Source: Rhodospirillales bacterium (GTDB taxonomy: Bacteria; Pseudomonadota; Alphaproteobacteria; Micavibrionales; Micavibrionaceae). Taken from it: a stretch of 64,000 nucleotides of DNA. Each line of letters begins with the position of its first letter. Positions within the stretch are counted from its first letter, which is position 1. Below the pieces are notes generated by a model. That model was not told the origin of the DNA. It saw only the letters and a program-made list of their open reading frames with translations, and made no database searches. Made by a program: the position numbers and the translations under genes. Location of the stretch: the NCBI GenBank assembly GCA_020638335.1, contig JACKIT010000004.1:1-64000 (forward strand), written 5' to 3'. This document shows positions 49,726 to 58,750 of the stretch, one piece after another.

Positions 49726-51261
49726 ATGAAACTGGCAAAAGCGATGGCGACGGTGGCGGGGTTGACGGGGCTTTCCCGTATTTTCGGCTTTATCCGTGAT
49801 ATTATGACGGCGGCGATTTTGGGCGCGGGGCCGGTGGCGGATGCATTTTTTGTCGCGTTGAAGCTGCCGAATTTCTTTCGCCGTGTGACGGCGGAAGGGG
49901 CTTTTAGCGTGGCGTTTGTTCCGCTTTATACGGAAATGGCCGAGAAAGACGGGCGTGAGCAGGCGGACGCGTTTGCCAGCAATGCCTTCATGGTCATGCT
50001 GTCGATCTTGTCGGTGGTGGTTTTGGCCGGTCTGGCCGGGATGCCGTGGGTTATCTCTGCGATTGCTCCGGGATTCATTGGTGATGCGGTGCGGTTTGAG
50101 GCGGCTGTGGAACTAAGTCGTGTTACGTTCCCTTATCTTTTGCTGATGTCGCTGACGGCATTGCTTGGTGGGGTTTTGAATGCGCTGAACCGGTTTGCGC
50201 CGTTTGCGTTTGCGCCGGTGCTCTTTAATGTGTGTCTGATTAGTACGTTGTTGTTCAGTGGGTATTTTGCCAATGCCGGGGAGGCCTTGAGTTATGGAGT
50301 GCTGGGGGCTGGGGTTTTGCAGCTCGTCTGGTTGGTGGTGGCGGCGCGCCGATCTGGGGTGCGTTTGCGGTTCAAGCGACCCGTATTTGATCTAAAAATC
50401 CGCCGGGTGTTTAAGCTGATGGGCCCCGGGGTGATTGGCGCAGGGGTGATTCATATCAATCTGTTTGCCGATATGATTATCGCGTCTTTTCTGGGTGCAG
50501 GGTCGATTTCCTATCTTTATTATGCCGACCGGTTGAACCAGTTGCCGCTGGGAGTTGTGGGGATTGCTGTCGGGACGGCTTTGTTGCCGATGCTTTCTAA
50601 AGCTTTAGCGAAGGGCGATATGGATGAGGGGCGTGATTTGTTTAACCGGGCGCTGGAGATGTGTTTGTTGCTCGCGCTTCCGGCGGCGGCGGCGCTGGCA
50701 TTCTTTGGTCGCGATCTTGTTGGAGGGTTGTTTGAACGAGGAGCTTTTGATTATCAGGATAGTCAGGCAACAGTGATGGTCTTAACCGGCTATGCTCTTG
50801 GCTTGCCAGCCTATATTTGTGTAAAAGTTTTTTCTACTGTTCATTGGGCTTCTCAGGATACCAAAACACCTGTGAAGATTTCCGTTATTGCTACTGTTAT
50901 CAATATTGCGTTGAGTTTGCTGCTTATTCAGTATATCGGGGTAGCAGGCATCGCACTTGCGACAGGATTAACGGGTTGGTTGCAATTTATTTTTCATGTT
51001 AAAGCCCTTAAGGGAAAACGCGTAGAATTTGATGATAGGCTCAAACGGGCGTCATTGAAAATTTTTTGGGCGACTGGTTTGATGGTAGGTGGGGTTGTTT
51101 TTCTGATGCTGGCAATTGATAACGATTATGAAATGAGCAAAATGCAGCGGATGATCATAACTGTGGTTTCAGGTTTGGGGATTTATAGTGTTTTCGTTTT
51201 CGTTTTTGGGTTAGTGAATCTTGATCAGCTAAAGCGATTTTTAAAGAAAAAGAAAGTATAA
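49726..51261 (+). CDS. murJ: Lipid II flippase MurJ
   Basis: Flips lipid II across the inner membrane for peptidoglycan synthesis; a MOP-superfamily protein of 511 aa with about 14 spans. The N-terminus GLTGLSRIFGFIRDIMTAAILGAGPVADAFFVALKLPNFFRR is the MurJ signature and includes conserved arginines. ATG 49726 is used; a GTG at 49711 lies in repeat DNA. trpS starts 3 bp after its stop, an arrangement common in alphaproteobacteria. Confidence 0.93.
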   Translation: MKLAKAMATVAGLTGLSRIFGFIRDIMTAAILGAGPVADAFFVALKLPNFFRRVTAEGAFSVAFVPLYTEMAEKDGREQADAFASNAFMVMLSILSVVVLAGLAGMPWVISAIAPGFIGDAVRFEAAVELSRVTFPYLLLMSLTALLGGVLNALNRFAPFAFAPVLFNVCLISTLLFSGYFANAGEALSYGVLGAGVLQLVWLVVAARRSGVRLRFKRPVFDLKIRRVFKLMGPGVIGAGVIHINLFADMIIASFLGAGSISYLYYADRLNQLPLGVVGIAVGTALLPMLSKALAKGDMDEGRDLFNRALEMCLLLALPAAAALAFFGRDLVGGLFERGAFDYQDSQATVMVLTGYALGLPAYICVKVFSTVHWASQDTKTPVKISVIATVINIALSLLLIQYIGVAGIALATGLTGWLQFIFHVKALKGKRVEFDDRLKRASLKIFWATGLMVGGVVFLMLAIDNDYEMSKMQRMIITVVSGLGIYSVFVFVFGLVNLDQLKRFLKKKKV

Positions 51262-51263
51262 GA

Positions 51264-52271
51264 ATGAAACGCATATTGTCAGGCATGCAGCCGACCAGTC
51301 ATTTGCATTTGGGGAATTATCTCGGGGCGCTGAAAAACTGGGTGGCGTTACAGGAAGAGCCGGATAGCCAGTGTTTGTATATGGTCGCGGATTTGCATGC
51401 GGTGACCGTGCCGCAGGAGCCGGAGGCTTTGACATTGGCGACGCGCGAGATTGCCGCAGCGTTTATCGCCGGCGGGATTGATCCGTCAAAATCGGCGATT
51501 TTTGTGCAATCAGCTGTGCCCGGACATTCTGAGCTGATGTGGCTCTTGGCCACGATGACGCAGATGGGCAAGCTGGAGCGCATGACGCAGTTTAAGGACA
51601 AGGCGGGTAAGAATGCCGAGCGCGCGGGGTTGGGGCTGTTTGCCTATCCGGTGCTGATGGCGGCGGATATTTTATTGTATAAGACCACGCATGTGCCGGT
51701 GGGCGAGGATCAGAAACAGCATCTGGAGCTGGCGCGCGATATTGCCGCGACGTTTAATACGCGTTTTGGCGAGGATGTTTTGTTGCCGCCTGAACCTTAT
51801 ATTGTTGGTGAGGCGACGCGGGTGATGAGTTTGCAAGACGGCACGAAGAAAATGAGCAAGTCGGATGATAGTGAGAAATCGCGGATTAATCTGACGGATG
51901 ATGCGGACATAATTGCCAAGAAAATCAAGAAGGCGCAGACTGACCCTGATCCATTGCCTGAGGCGGTTGAAGGGCTTGAAGGGCGCGCAGGGGCGGCCAA
52001 TCTGGTGACGATTTATGCCGCACTGGCAGGTATTTCGAAGGAGGATGTTCTAGCGGAATATGGTGGGCAGGGCTGGGGCGTGTTTAAGCCTGCCTTGGTG
52101 GAGTTGGCGGTTGAGAAGCTTTCCCCTATAACGGCGCGGATGAATGAATTAATGGCCGATCCGGCGCAGATTGATACGATTTTGGTCGAAGGTAATGAAA
52201 AAGCGGACGTTTTGGCGCGTGGAACTGTGCAAGAGGTTCGGGATATTATGGGTTTTTGGCACGTCGGTTAA
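51264..52271 (+). CDS. trpS: Tryptophanyl-tRNA synthetase
   Basis: Charges tRNA-Trp; a class I synthetase of 335 aa. The HIGH-like motif is THLHLGNYLGAL-type (SHLHLGNYLG), with GMQPTS before it, and the KMSKS loop is KKMSKSDDS. Also seen: VPVGEDQKQHLELARDIA. It is co-transcribed with murJ. Confidence 0.95.
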   Translation: MKRILSGMQPTSHLHLGNYLGALKNWVALQEEPDSQCLYMVADLHAVTVPQEPEALTLATREIAAAFIAGGIDPSKSAIFVQSAVPGHSELMWLLATMTQMGKLERMTQFKDKAGKNAERAGLGLFAYPVLMAADILLYKTTHVPVGEDQKQHLELARDIAATFNTRFGEDVLLPPEPYIVGEATRVMSLQDGTKKMSKSDDSEKSRINLTDDADIIAKKIKKAQTDPDPLPEAVEGLEGRAGAANLVTIYAALAGISKEDVLAEYGGQGWGVFKPALVELAVEKLSPITARMNELMADPAQIDTILVEGNEKADVLARGTVQEVRDIMGFWHVG

Positions 52272-52371
52272 CCGGTTATTCATATTCCCTCTGGCAAAAT
52301 GATTGTGTTTAAGGCATAATCATGGGAGTTTAAGGCGTTTCAGTCACCCATATTTTCTTTGGGGCAATTAG

Positions 52372-53043
52372 ATGAAAAAAATATTTAGACTATCAAGTGT
52401 TTGTGCGCTGGCTCTTTGCGTCGGTGTATCTTCTGCTGCGGCGGATGTTGCTATGTGGCGGGATGTGGGTTCGAAGATGAGCTTGACCTATGATGACCGG
52501 TGGGAAGCCGTTTCTAATCAAAACCCTGGGGATGTGTTGACTATCCGCGCTCCGAATACGGCGGCGCACGGGCTGTATAATTTTGCCGGGTGCAAGGTGA
52601 ATATTGAGAATGACGGGCGGTTTAAGATTTATCCGCGCCGGAATGCCGGGGCTATTCAGCGTACAGCCTTTAGCAGGGATTACTGGGAGCGGTATTTTGG
52701 GCTGTATAATGATGTCGTTGTGCATGAGGGGACGGATAATAACGGTTTAGGCGAGGGATTTGCCTCGATGGCGTCATTTTCGTTTGAAGATTATAAAGGG
52801 GTGAAGGTGAAAAAACGCGGGCTTGCCTTTGCTTCGCATTATCGGAATAGAGTTTATCTGGTCGAATGTTCAGCGGAAGAGAGTGTGTATCATGAATGGC
52901 ATAATGCGTTTTTGAATGTGATCAAGTCGGTTGATTTTCATGATGGAACAAATTTTGCGATTACCGGGTATTATCGTGATTTCTTGCAGGATAAGACGTT
53001 GAAGGTGCGCGGGCCGAGTGTCTTTGAGGATGGTTATTATTAA
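52372..53043 (+). CDS. Secreted hypothetical protein, 223 aa
   Basis: A signal peptide (MKKIFRLSSVCALALCVGVSSAAA) is followed by a soluble, aromatic-rich domain with two Cys (AGCKVNI and VECSAEE) that could pair. No family is recognised. It is expected in the periplasm. A B element starts at its stop codon. Confidence 0.65.
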   Translation: MKKIFRLSSVCALALCVGVSSAAADVAMWRDVGSKMSLTYDDRWEAVSNQNPGDVLTIRAPNTAAHGLYNFAGCKVNIENDGRFKIYPRRNAGAIQRTAFSRDYWERYFGLYNDVVVHEGTDNNGLGEGFASMASFSFEDYKGVKVKKRGLAFASHYRNRVYLVECSAEESVYHEWHNAFLNVIKSVDFHDGTNFAITGYYRDFLQDKTLKVRGPSVFEDGYY

Positions 53044-53044
53044 T

Positions 53045-53190
53045 TAGACCTCCTTCCTAACTGGCTATTTTGTACCAAATCGGCATGGGAACACCTCCTC
53101 GCATGCTCATGTATCCTTTATACACTGCGCTGTTCGTCGTTGTTTCCATACCGCCTTGTCACAAAATATCTCAGTTAGGAAAGAGGTCTA
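53045..53190. repeat. B element after the secreted protein gene
   Basis: Outer arms AGACCTCCTTCCTAACTG and CAGTTAGGAAAGAGGTCT. Inner arms CGGCATGGGAACA and TGTTTCCATACCG. The apex is GCTCATGTATCCTTTATACA followed by CTGCGCTGTTCG, a diverged form of the shared core. Confidence 0.75.
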
Positions 53191-53289
53191 TTATCCTGTT
53201 TTTTTCAGTTTTATGTCATAAAATCTTGATGATTGTGTGTTTTTTCGGCACTGTGGGGGCATAGTAAGGAAACACGATACTTCTAGTCC

Positions 53290-54207
53290 ATGCAGATTTA
53301 TTTGCCGATTGCTGAAATGGCGGTTTCTGCGGAAACCGTTTTTATGTTGAGCGCGTTTGTCGGGCTCTTATCGGGTATTTTTGGCGTTGGCGGCGGTTTT
53401 TTAACAACGCCCTTCTTAATATTTTTTGGCATTCCTCCGGCGGTATCGGTGGCAACGCAGGCCAGCCAGCTTGTGGCTTCGAGTATGGCCGGAGCGATGG
53501 GGCATTTTCGGCGGGGTAATGTTGACATCAAGATGGGGCTGGTGATGGTTTCCGGCGGGGCTGTGGGGTCGGTTGTAGGGATTTTTATCTTTAAGTTGCT
53601 GCGTTATCTGGGGCAGATCGATTTTGCAATTTCATTTTTATATATTATTTTGCTTGGCGGTATCGGGACCCTTATGATTATAGAAAGTTTTGTGTCCGTG
53701 CTTAAGAAAAAGGAGGGCGTGCGCAAGGCTTTTAATGATAGCAAGGTTTCTCCTTGGGTTTTGTCGTTGCCTTATAAGATGCGTTTCCCCCGGTCAAAGC
53801 TGTTTGTGAGTGCGTTGGTGCCCGCCGGGATTGGCTTTGTTGGAGGGGTTCTGGCTTCTGTTTTGGGGATTGGCGGTGGCTTTTTAATCGTTCCGGCGAT
53901 GATTTATATTTTGGGTATGCCGCCTTTGCTGGTGGCTGGCACGTCTTTGTTTCAGGTGATTTTTACGACCGCTGCGGCAACGATTATGCATGCATTGATG
54001 AACCATACCGTTGATATTGTTTTGGGGCTTATTCTTATTTTAGGCGGCGTTGTCGGCGCACAGTTCGGAGTTATTCTTGCGCGGTTCTTTAAGGGGCAAA
54101 CGGCCCGTGTTACTTTGGCGATCATTATTTTATCAGTGTGTTTGAAGCTTGTCGTCGATTTATTCGTTATGCCGGTTGATCTGTTCTCAGCGGAGTATAT
54201 TCGATGA
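53290..54207 (+). CDS. TSUP-family transporter (TauE/SafE)
   Basis: A probable exporter or importer of sulfite, sulfonates or related anions; 305 aa with about eight spans. The two family repeats show GLLSGIFGVGGGFLTTPFLIF and GGVLASVLGIGGGFLIVPAMIY. It overlaps the TIGR02186 gene by 4 bases, a pairing I recall from many alphaproteobacteria. The substrate is not known. Confidence 0.87.
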   Translation: MQIYLPIAEMAVSAETVFMLSAFVGLLSGIFGVGGGFLTTPFLIFFGIPPAVSVATQASQLVASSMAGAMGHFRRGNVDIKMGLVMVSGGAVGSVVGIFIFKLLRYLGQIDFAISFLYIILLGGIGTLMIIESFVSVLKKKEGVRKAFNDSKVSPWVLSLPYKMRFPRSKLFVSALVPAGIGFVGGVLASVLGIGGGFLIVPAMIYILGMPPLLVAGTSLFQVIFTTAAATIMHALMNHTVDIVLGLILILGGVVGAQFGVILARFFKGQTARVTLAIIILSVCLKLVVDLFVMPVDLFSAEYIR

Positions 54208-54986
54208 TCTGCTGTCGATGTTCTTTGAATTCTTTTAGCGCGATAGCGTTCTTTTTTGTACTTGGAGTTTATGTTGTTAGCGCTTTTTCGGAAATTGCGG
54301 CGGCGGAGCCTCTGCAATTTGATATTGCGGATGATTATGTTGAGATTACAACGGGTTTTACCGGTACGACTTTGTCGATGATCGGGTATCGAAAAGGGCA
54401 TGGGGATATTATTTTAACACTTGAGGGGCCGCCGCGTTCGACTGTGGTGCGTCAGAAAAGTCAGGTTTTTGGGGCCTGGGTGAACAGGGAAACTTTGCAG
54501 TTCGATAATATTCCTTCTTATTATGATTTCGCCTTAAGCGTTGATGATGAAAAGAAATTAATGAGCGATGCGTTGCTTAAGGAATATCATGTTGGTTTAA
54601 ATGCGTTACGGATGGTGCCTAAAGAAGAGCGTGTCGATGAGGATACACTCAGGGGCTTTCAGAGCGCTTTGCTCCGTTATAAACAGCAGCATCAGCTTTA
54701 TTCGCAGAAGGCTGGAGTAATTGAGTTTTTGGGGGATAATTTTTTCCGGGTAGATTTTCATTTGCCGGCGCATGTCCCGGCGGGAAACTATACGGTGCGG
54801 GCTTTGCTGGTTGGTAAGGGTAAGGTCGTATATGAGGATACGCAGAGTTTACGGGTGGGATTGACCGGTTTTAGCTCTGATATTTATGAATTTTCACGAA
54901 ATCATGCGTTTTTGTATGGGGTGTTCTGCGTTTTGATTGCATGTTTTGCCGGGTGGTTGTCGAATGTTATTGTGCGGCGCAGCTAG
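54204..54986 (+). CDS. TIGR02186 family periplasmic/membrane protein
   Basis: A 260-residue alphaproteobacterial conserved protein. An N-terminal signal or anchor is followed by DDYVEITTGFTGTTLSMIGYRKGHGDIILTLEGPP and a beta-rich domain ending in a C-terminal span (about 235-255). It is normally paired with a TSUP transporter, as here (ATGA overlap), so it may act as the transporter's periplasmic partner; this is inference from context. Confidence 0.8.
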   Translation: MICCRCSLNSFSAIAFFFVLGVYVVSAFSEIAAAEPLQFDIADDYVEITTGFTGTTLSMIGYRKGHGDIILTLEGPPRSTVVRQKSQVFGAWVNRETLQFDNIPSYYDFALSVDDEKKLMSDALLKEYHVGLNALRMVPKEERVDEDTLRGFQSALLRYKQQHQLYSQKAGVIEFLGDNFFRVDFHLPAHVPAGNYTVRALLVGKGKVVYEDTQSLRVGLTGFSSDIYEFSRNHAFLYGVFCVLIACFAGWLSNVIVRRS

Positions 54987-55019
54987 GATAAAGGCTGTAG
55001 ATGCTTTAAGGTGTTTTTT

Positions 55020-55508
55020 ATGAAGAAAGCTGAAACAAAGAAAGAAGATGTTCGCTCATTGCTACCGGATACAAATGGTGGCGTGTTTCTGATTGTTATA
55101 GACGATAGTCCGGAGTTTGATGCGGCGCTTCGGCGGGTGGCGTCTCTTGTAAAACAAAAGCGCGGGCATGCTGCTGTTTTGTATGTGATAGAAGATGAAG
55201 GTTTTTTGCACTGGAATTTTATTGAAAGGCAAATTCAGCGTGACAAACGGGCAGAGGCTGAAGAGGCTTTATGGAATGCCGCGCAACGTTTTTATGAACT
55301 TTCGGGGTGCCTTCCAGGATTTTATATCAAGGAAGGTAAAACATATCGTGAAATTGCACAGATCCTTAATACTGATCCGACGATCCGTGCTCTGGTTTTG
55401 GGGGCTTCGTCTTCATCTTCCAACCCTTTAGTGTCTTATTTTACCGGTAAGGGGTTAAGCGAATTACGGGTGCCGCTTATGATTGTGCCTGAAACGCTTG
55501 TTTCATGA
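55020..55508 (+). CDS. Universal stress protein family (UspA-like)
   Basis: A 162-residue protein with the Usp fold: VFLIVIDDSPEFDAALRRVASLV at the first strand, AVLYVIED, and a C-terminal region ALVLGASSSSSNPLVSYF in place of the ATP-binding G-rich loop, so nucleotide binding is plausible. ATG 55020 is chosen over the GTG at 55011. It lies between TIGR02186 and nfu, as in related genomes. Confidence 0.8.
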   Translation: MKKAETKKEDVRSLLPDTNGGVFLIVIDDSPEFDAALRRVASLVKQKRGHAAVLYVIEDEGFLHWNFIERQIQRDKRAEAEEALWNAAQRFYELSGCLPGFYIKEGKTYREIAQILNTDPTIRALVLGASSSSSNPLVSYFTGKGLSELRVPLMIVPETLVS

Positions 55509-55564
55509 TTTGACTTTAGTGGTCTTTCGCATTATTTCAGCCATCAGAAGGGGCCTTTTTACTT

Positions 55565-56131
55565 ATGTTTATTCAAACGGAAGCTACGCCGAACCCAGCG
55601 ACAATTAAGTTTTTGCCCGGACAGAGTGTTTTGGACAGGGGGACTGCGGAGTTTAAGGCCGCAGGGGAGGCGTCAGAGGCACCTTTGGTTCAGCGCTTAT
55701 TTGGTTTACAGGGCGTTGAGGGGGTGTTTTTAGGTTCTGATTTTGTTTCGGTGTCCAAGGCTGAAGATACGGATTGGTCGGTGCTTAAGCCCATGGTTTT
55801 GGGAGCATTGATGGAGCATTTTTCAACGGGGCAACCGGTGGTGTCGGCGGCATATTATGCCGGGGAGAGTGCGGTTGGCGACAAGATTGAAGATGATGAA
55901 ATTTCGGCGCAGATCCGTGAATTGATTGAAACGCGGGTGCGTCCCATGGTGGCGATGGATGGCGGGGATATTGAGTTCGAGAGTTTTGAAGATGGTGTGG
56001 TGTTTTTGCGTATGCGCGGGGCTTGCGCAGGATGTCCCAGCTCTACGGCGACGTTGAAGATGGGGATTGAGAATATGTTGAAGCATTTTGTTCCTGAGGT
56101 TGTTGAGGTTCGTCCGGCTGGGGACTTCTAA
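55565..56131 (+). CDS. Fe-S cluster carrier of the NfuA/NifU-like type
   Basis: Delivers Fe-S clusters to target proteins; 188 aa. An Nfu N-terminal domain (FIQTEATPNPATIKFLPG) is joined to the NifU C-terminal domain with the cluster-binding CxxC in GACAGCPSSTATLKMGIENML. The 3' 89 bases are overlapped by the convergent polysaccharide deacetylase gene. Confidence 0.92.
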   Translation: MFIQTEATPNPATIKFLPGQSVLDRGTAEFKAAGEASEAPLVQRLFGLQGVEGVFLGSDFVSVSKAEDTDWSVLKPMVLGALMEHFSTGQPVVSAAYYAGESAVGDKIEDDEISAQIRELIETRVRPMVAMDGGDIEFESFEDGVVFLRMRGACAGCPSSTATLKMGIENMLKHFVPEVVEVRPAGDF

Positions 56132-57173
56132 AATAAAGCAGGCCGAGCCAGTACCATTGCGGTTCGTCATTTTCAGAAAGCGGGCCGGGCAGGGTGCAGT
56201 TGAGACGGATGCGATCATTGTCCAGCAGGCCGGTATCTTCACGAATTTCAATGCGGTTTCCTAAAGTTTCAGTTTTAGTGCGGCCTTCGCCGGAGATGAA
56301 GCAAGAGAGGTTTTCGCTCTTGTCGGCTAATGCGTCTGGAAGGGTGAATCCTGTGAAAAAGGGTGCGGTTTTTAAGTCCGGATCTGGCGGTTCGATGTCG
56401 GTCACAGCCAGAGGCAGGGCACGGGTGACGAGGCGGAAACGCTCGAGGTCTCCGTAATGTTCGGTCATACTAAAACGCGGCAGGGCGAAGCGGTCACTGG
56501 CGGCGTCAATTGCGCCAGAGTGCAGGCCGAAGGCGGCTTTGAACCCTTGCGTTTTTGCGAGGTCCTTAAGCGCCAGGCTGTATTCTCCGAATGGGTAGGC
56601 GAGGTATGGCGTTTCGTGGCCGAATTCTTCGCGGTGGCGCCTGCGTGCTTCGTTCAGGGCGGTCAGCATTTCTGTGCGGGTTTTGTAGGCAATATGGTTG
56701 TAGGACGTGGGGAGCGATGCCAGTGTGATATTTTTGTTTTTGGCGAGTTTTTTTAGATCGTTCCAGCTGGCGCTGGCCGGGTCTTTTTGATCAATATTGT
56801 GCGTGGCATAAAAAATGGTGAAGGGCAGTTTTGCTTTTAAAAGCAAGGGTACAGCGTTTTCCAGTACGGATTTGTGGGCGCCGTCGAAGGTGATGGCGAT
56901 GGTGTGCGGTGGCAGTGGTGCGCTGGTTTCAAGGTGCTCAAGGATTGTCGTAAGCGGCAGGACATTGTAGCCGCCGGTTTTAATTTCGTGGATATGGGCG
57001 GTGAATTGTTCGATTGTCAGATTTTCATCAGGGAGATTATCTTCTCCAATGCGGTGATAGGCAAGGATTACAGCGTGGTTTTGCATGTTTTCGGATGCGG
57101 CGCTGTAAAGGGGGCTCAATAGTATGGGTATGAGCAGAAGTGTCAAAACGCATTGAAGAAGTAATCTATTCAT
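56043..57173 (-). CDS. Polysaccharide deacetylase family protein
   Basis: A 376-residue secreted or anchored protein. A signal peptide (MNRLLLQCVLTLLLIPILLS) is followed by the NodB-like domain: VILAYHRIGEDN, AITFDGAHKS (the usual TFDDG is TFDGA, so the metal-binding second Asp is missing) and LAYPFGEYS. Weak or lost catalysis is possible. The last ~30 residues are encoded antisense to nfu and are low-complexity (Gln/Pro/Ser), so the gene has probably run past its original stop. ATG 57173 is used. Confidence 0.82.
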   Translation of the reverse strand: MNRLLLQCVLTLLLIPILLSPLYSAASENMQNHAVILAYHRIGEDNLPDENLTIEQFTAHIHEIKTGGYNVLPLTTILEHLETSAPLPPHTIAITFDGAHKSVLENAVPLLLKAKLPFTIFYATHNIDQKDPASASWNDLKKLAKNKNITLASLPTSYNHIAYKTRTEMLTALNEARRRHREEFGHETPYLAYPFGEYSLALKDLAKTQGFKAAFGLHSGAIDAASDRFALPRFSMTEHYGDLERFRLVTRALPLAVTDIEPPDPDLKTAPFFTGFTLPDALADKSENLSCFISGEGRTKTETLGNRIEIREDTGLLDNDRIRLNCTLPGPLSENDEPQWYWLGLLYFRSPQPDEPQQPQEQNASTYSQSPSSTSP

Positions 57174-57219
57174 GCTTTTTGTGTAATTGAGTTTTACGAT
57201 AAAGGAAAGGATATATCGT

Positions 57220-57807
57220 ATGGGCGCTATGGATGAAAAAATGAAGGATTTGTTGTTTCGCAAGGCGCGGACGCATAATGCATGGCTGGAGAAAGATGTG
57301 CCTGATGCGTTATTGCGCGAGATTTATGATTTGATGAAATTTGGGGCGACGGCGGCGAATTCTTGTCCGGCGCGGATTGCGTTTGTGAAATCACCGGAGG
57401 CCAAGGCGCGTTTAAAGCCGCACTTGGATGAGGGTAATGTCGAAAAGACGATGGCGGCGCCTGTTACGGCGATTATAGCTCATGATCTGGAATTTTATGA
57501 GAAATTGCCGCAGCTTTTCCCACATGCAGATGCACGGAGCTGGTTTGCCGGTAATGAGGCGTTGATTGCCGAAAGTGCGTTTCGCAATGGTAGTTTGCAG
57601 GGGGCGTATTTTATGATAGCCGCGCGTGGATTGGGGCTGGATTGCGGGCCGATGTCGGGCTTTGATGCGGGTGGGGTTAAGGCTGCATTTTTTGCTGATA
57701 GCCTGGTGGAGCCGAACTTTCTGTGTAATCTGGGGTATGGGGATGTAAGCGTTTTGCATTCACGCAGTCCACGATTAGCGTTTGATGAAGCGTGCTCAAT
57801 ACTTTAA
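57220..57807 (+). CDS. Nitroreductase family protein (RutE/HadB-like)
   Basis: An FMN-dependent NAD(P)H oxidoreductase of 195 aa, related to malonic semialdehyde reductase RutE. FRKARTHNAWLEKDV, MKFGATAANSCPARIAFV, and GLDCGPMSGFDAGGV with FLCNLGYGD near the end match. The true substrate is unclear since no other pyrimidine-degradation gene is present. GGAAAGGA precedes ATG 57220. It is followed by tsaB after 11 bp. Confidence 0.85.
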   Translation: MGAMDEKMKDLLFRKARTHNAWLEKDVPDALLREIYDLMKFGATAANSCPARIAFVKSPEAKARLKPHLDEGNVEKTMAAPVTAIIAHDLEFYEKLPQLFPHADARSWFAGNEALIAESAFRNGSLQGAYFMIAARGLGLDCGPMSGFDAGGVKAAFFADSLVEPNFLCNLGYGDVSVLHSRSPRLAFDEACSIL

Positions 57808-57818
57808 GTAAGGACGCT

Positions 57819-58514
57819 ATGAGTGACTTTCAAAATATACTGGCGCTGGATTCGGCGCTGGGTGGGTGCACGGCGGTGGTGGTGGCCGGCGCGCGGTCGG
57901 CTGTGCGGTGTGAGCCGATGGCGCGGGGGCAGGCTGAGCACCTTGTGCCATTTGCGCAGGAGGTTATGGAAGAGGTAAAGCTTGATTATGGGGCCCTTGA
58001 TGCTGTGTTGTGCACGATCGGGCCGGGGGCGTTTACAGGGCTTAGAATTGGGATGTCGGCGGCGCGGGCTTTTGGCTTAAGTCTGGGTATTCCTGTGATT
58101 GGGGTTACAACTTTGCAAGCGGTGGCGATGAATTATGTTGCTGAGAAAGGAAAATCGTGCAGTGTTATTTTAGAAACAAAGCGTAGCGATTTCTATATTC
58201 AGGATTTTGATGCGCAGGGATGTGCCGTGTCTGAGGCGCGTGCGGCATTGGCTGAGGTCTTGGTTGAGGTTTTGCCTGAAAATAGCGTTTTGATTGGCGA
58301 TGGTGCTGAGAGATTTATCAATGAAATTATTAGTTTAGAACACGATATTGATTTTGGATATACATTGCCTGATATGGTGATGGTCGCGCAGGTTTTGCAG
58401 GATCGGGGCTTGGTAGACGGTGTGTTTGCATATGATGCGCAGCCGGTGTATTTGCGCGATGCGGATGTGTCGATGCCGAAAAAAGCATCTCGTATTTTAG
58501 GAGGTGCGAGGTGA
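57819..58514 (+). CDS. tsaB: tRNA threonylcarbamoyladenosine biosynthesis protein TsaB
   Basis: Partner of TsaD in making t6A37 in tRNAs; 231 aa, ASKHA fold. ILALDSALGGCTAVV, MARGQAEHLVPF and IGPGAFTGLRIGMSAARAF are diagnostic. ATG 57819 with AAGGA is chosen. rimI, often next, is not here; a B element follows immediately. Confidence 0.9.
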   Translation: MSDFQNILALDSALGGCTAVVVAGARSAVRCEPMARGQAEHLVPFAQEVMEEVKLDYGALDAVLCTIGPGAFTGLRIGMSAARAFGLSLGIPVIGVTTLQAVAMNYVAEKGKSCSVILETKRSDFYIQDFDAQGCAVSEARAALAEVLVEVLPENSVLIGDGAERFINEIISLEHDIDFGYTLPDMVMVAQVLQDRGLVDGVFAYDAQPVYLRDADVSMPKKASRILGGAR

Positions 58515-58524
58515 GTATTGTTCT

Positions 58525-58678
58525 CTATAGTCATTCAACTTAAGAATTATACAGGTCTGCAAATGAAGCTGTTTTTGAAAAAATCTTCTCAAAGTACCTG
58601 TATGTACGTTGTCGTCGATTTTTTCAAAAACCAGTCATTTTCGACTCTGTATAATTCTTAATTCAAACGACTATAGTG
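58525..58678. repeat. B element after tsaB
   Basis: Outer arms CTATAGTCATTCAACTTAAG and CTTAATTCAAACGACTATAG. Inner arms AAATGAAGCTGTTTTTGAAA and TTTCAAAAACCAGTCATTTT. The apex is GTACCTGTATGTAC. Its right arm recurs alone at 38507-38551. Confidence 0.8.
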
Positions 58679-58685
58679 CATTTTC

Positions 58686-58718
58686 TTGACAAATATTTTG
58701 CCTTACCTAGATTATACT
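58686..58718 (+). promoter_or_regulatory. Predicted promoter for the MucR-family gene
   Basis: TTGACA at 58686-58691 with TAGATT (16-bp spacer) or TATACT at 58713-58718 as the -10, about 40 bp upstream of ATG 58751. Confidence 0.5.
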
Positions 58719-58750
58719 TTGTGTTTCATTTTTGAAGAGAGAGCGTTTTC

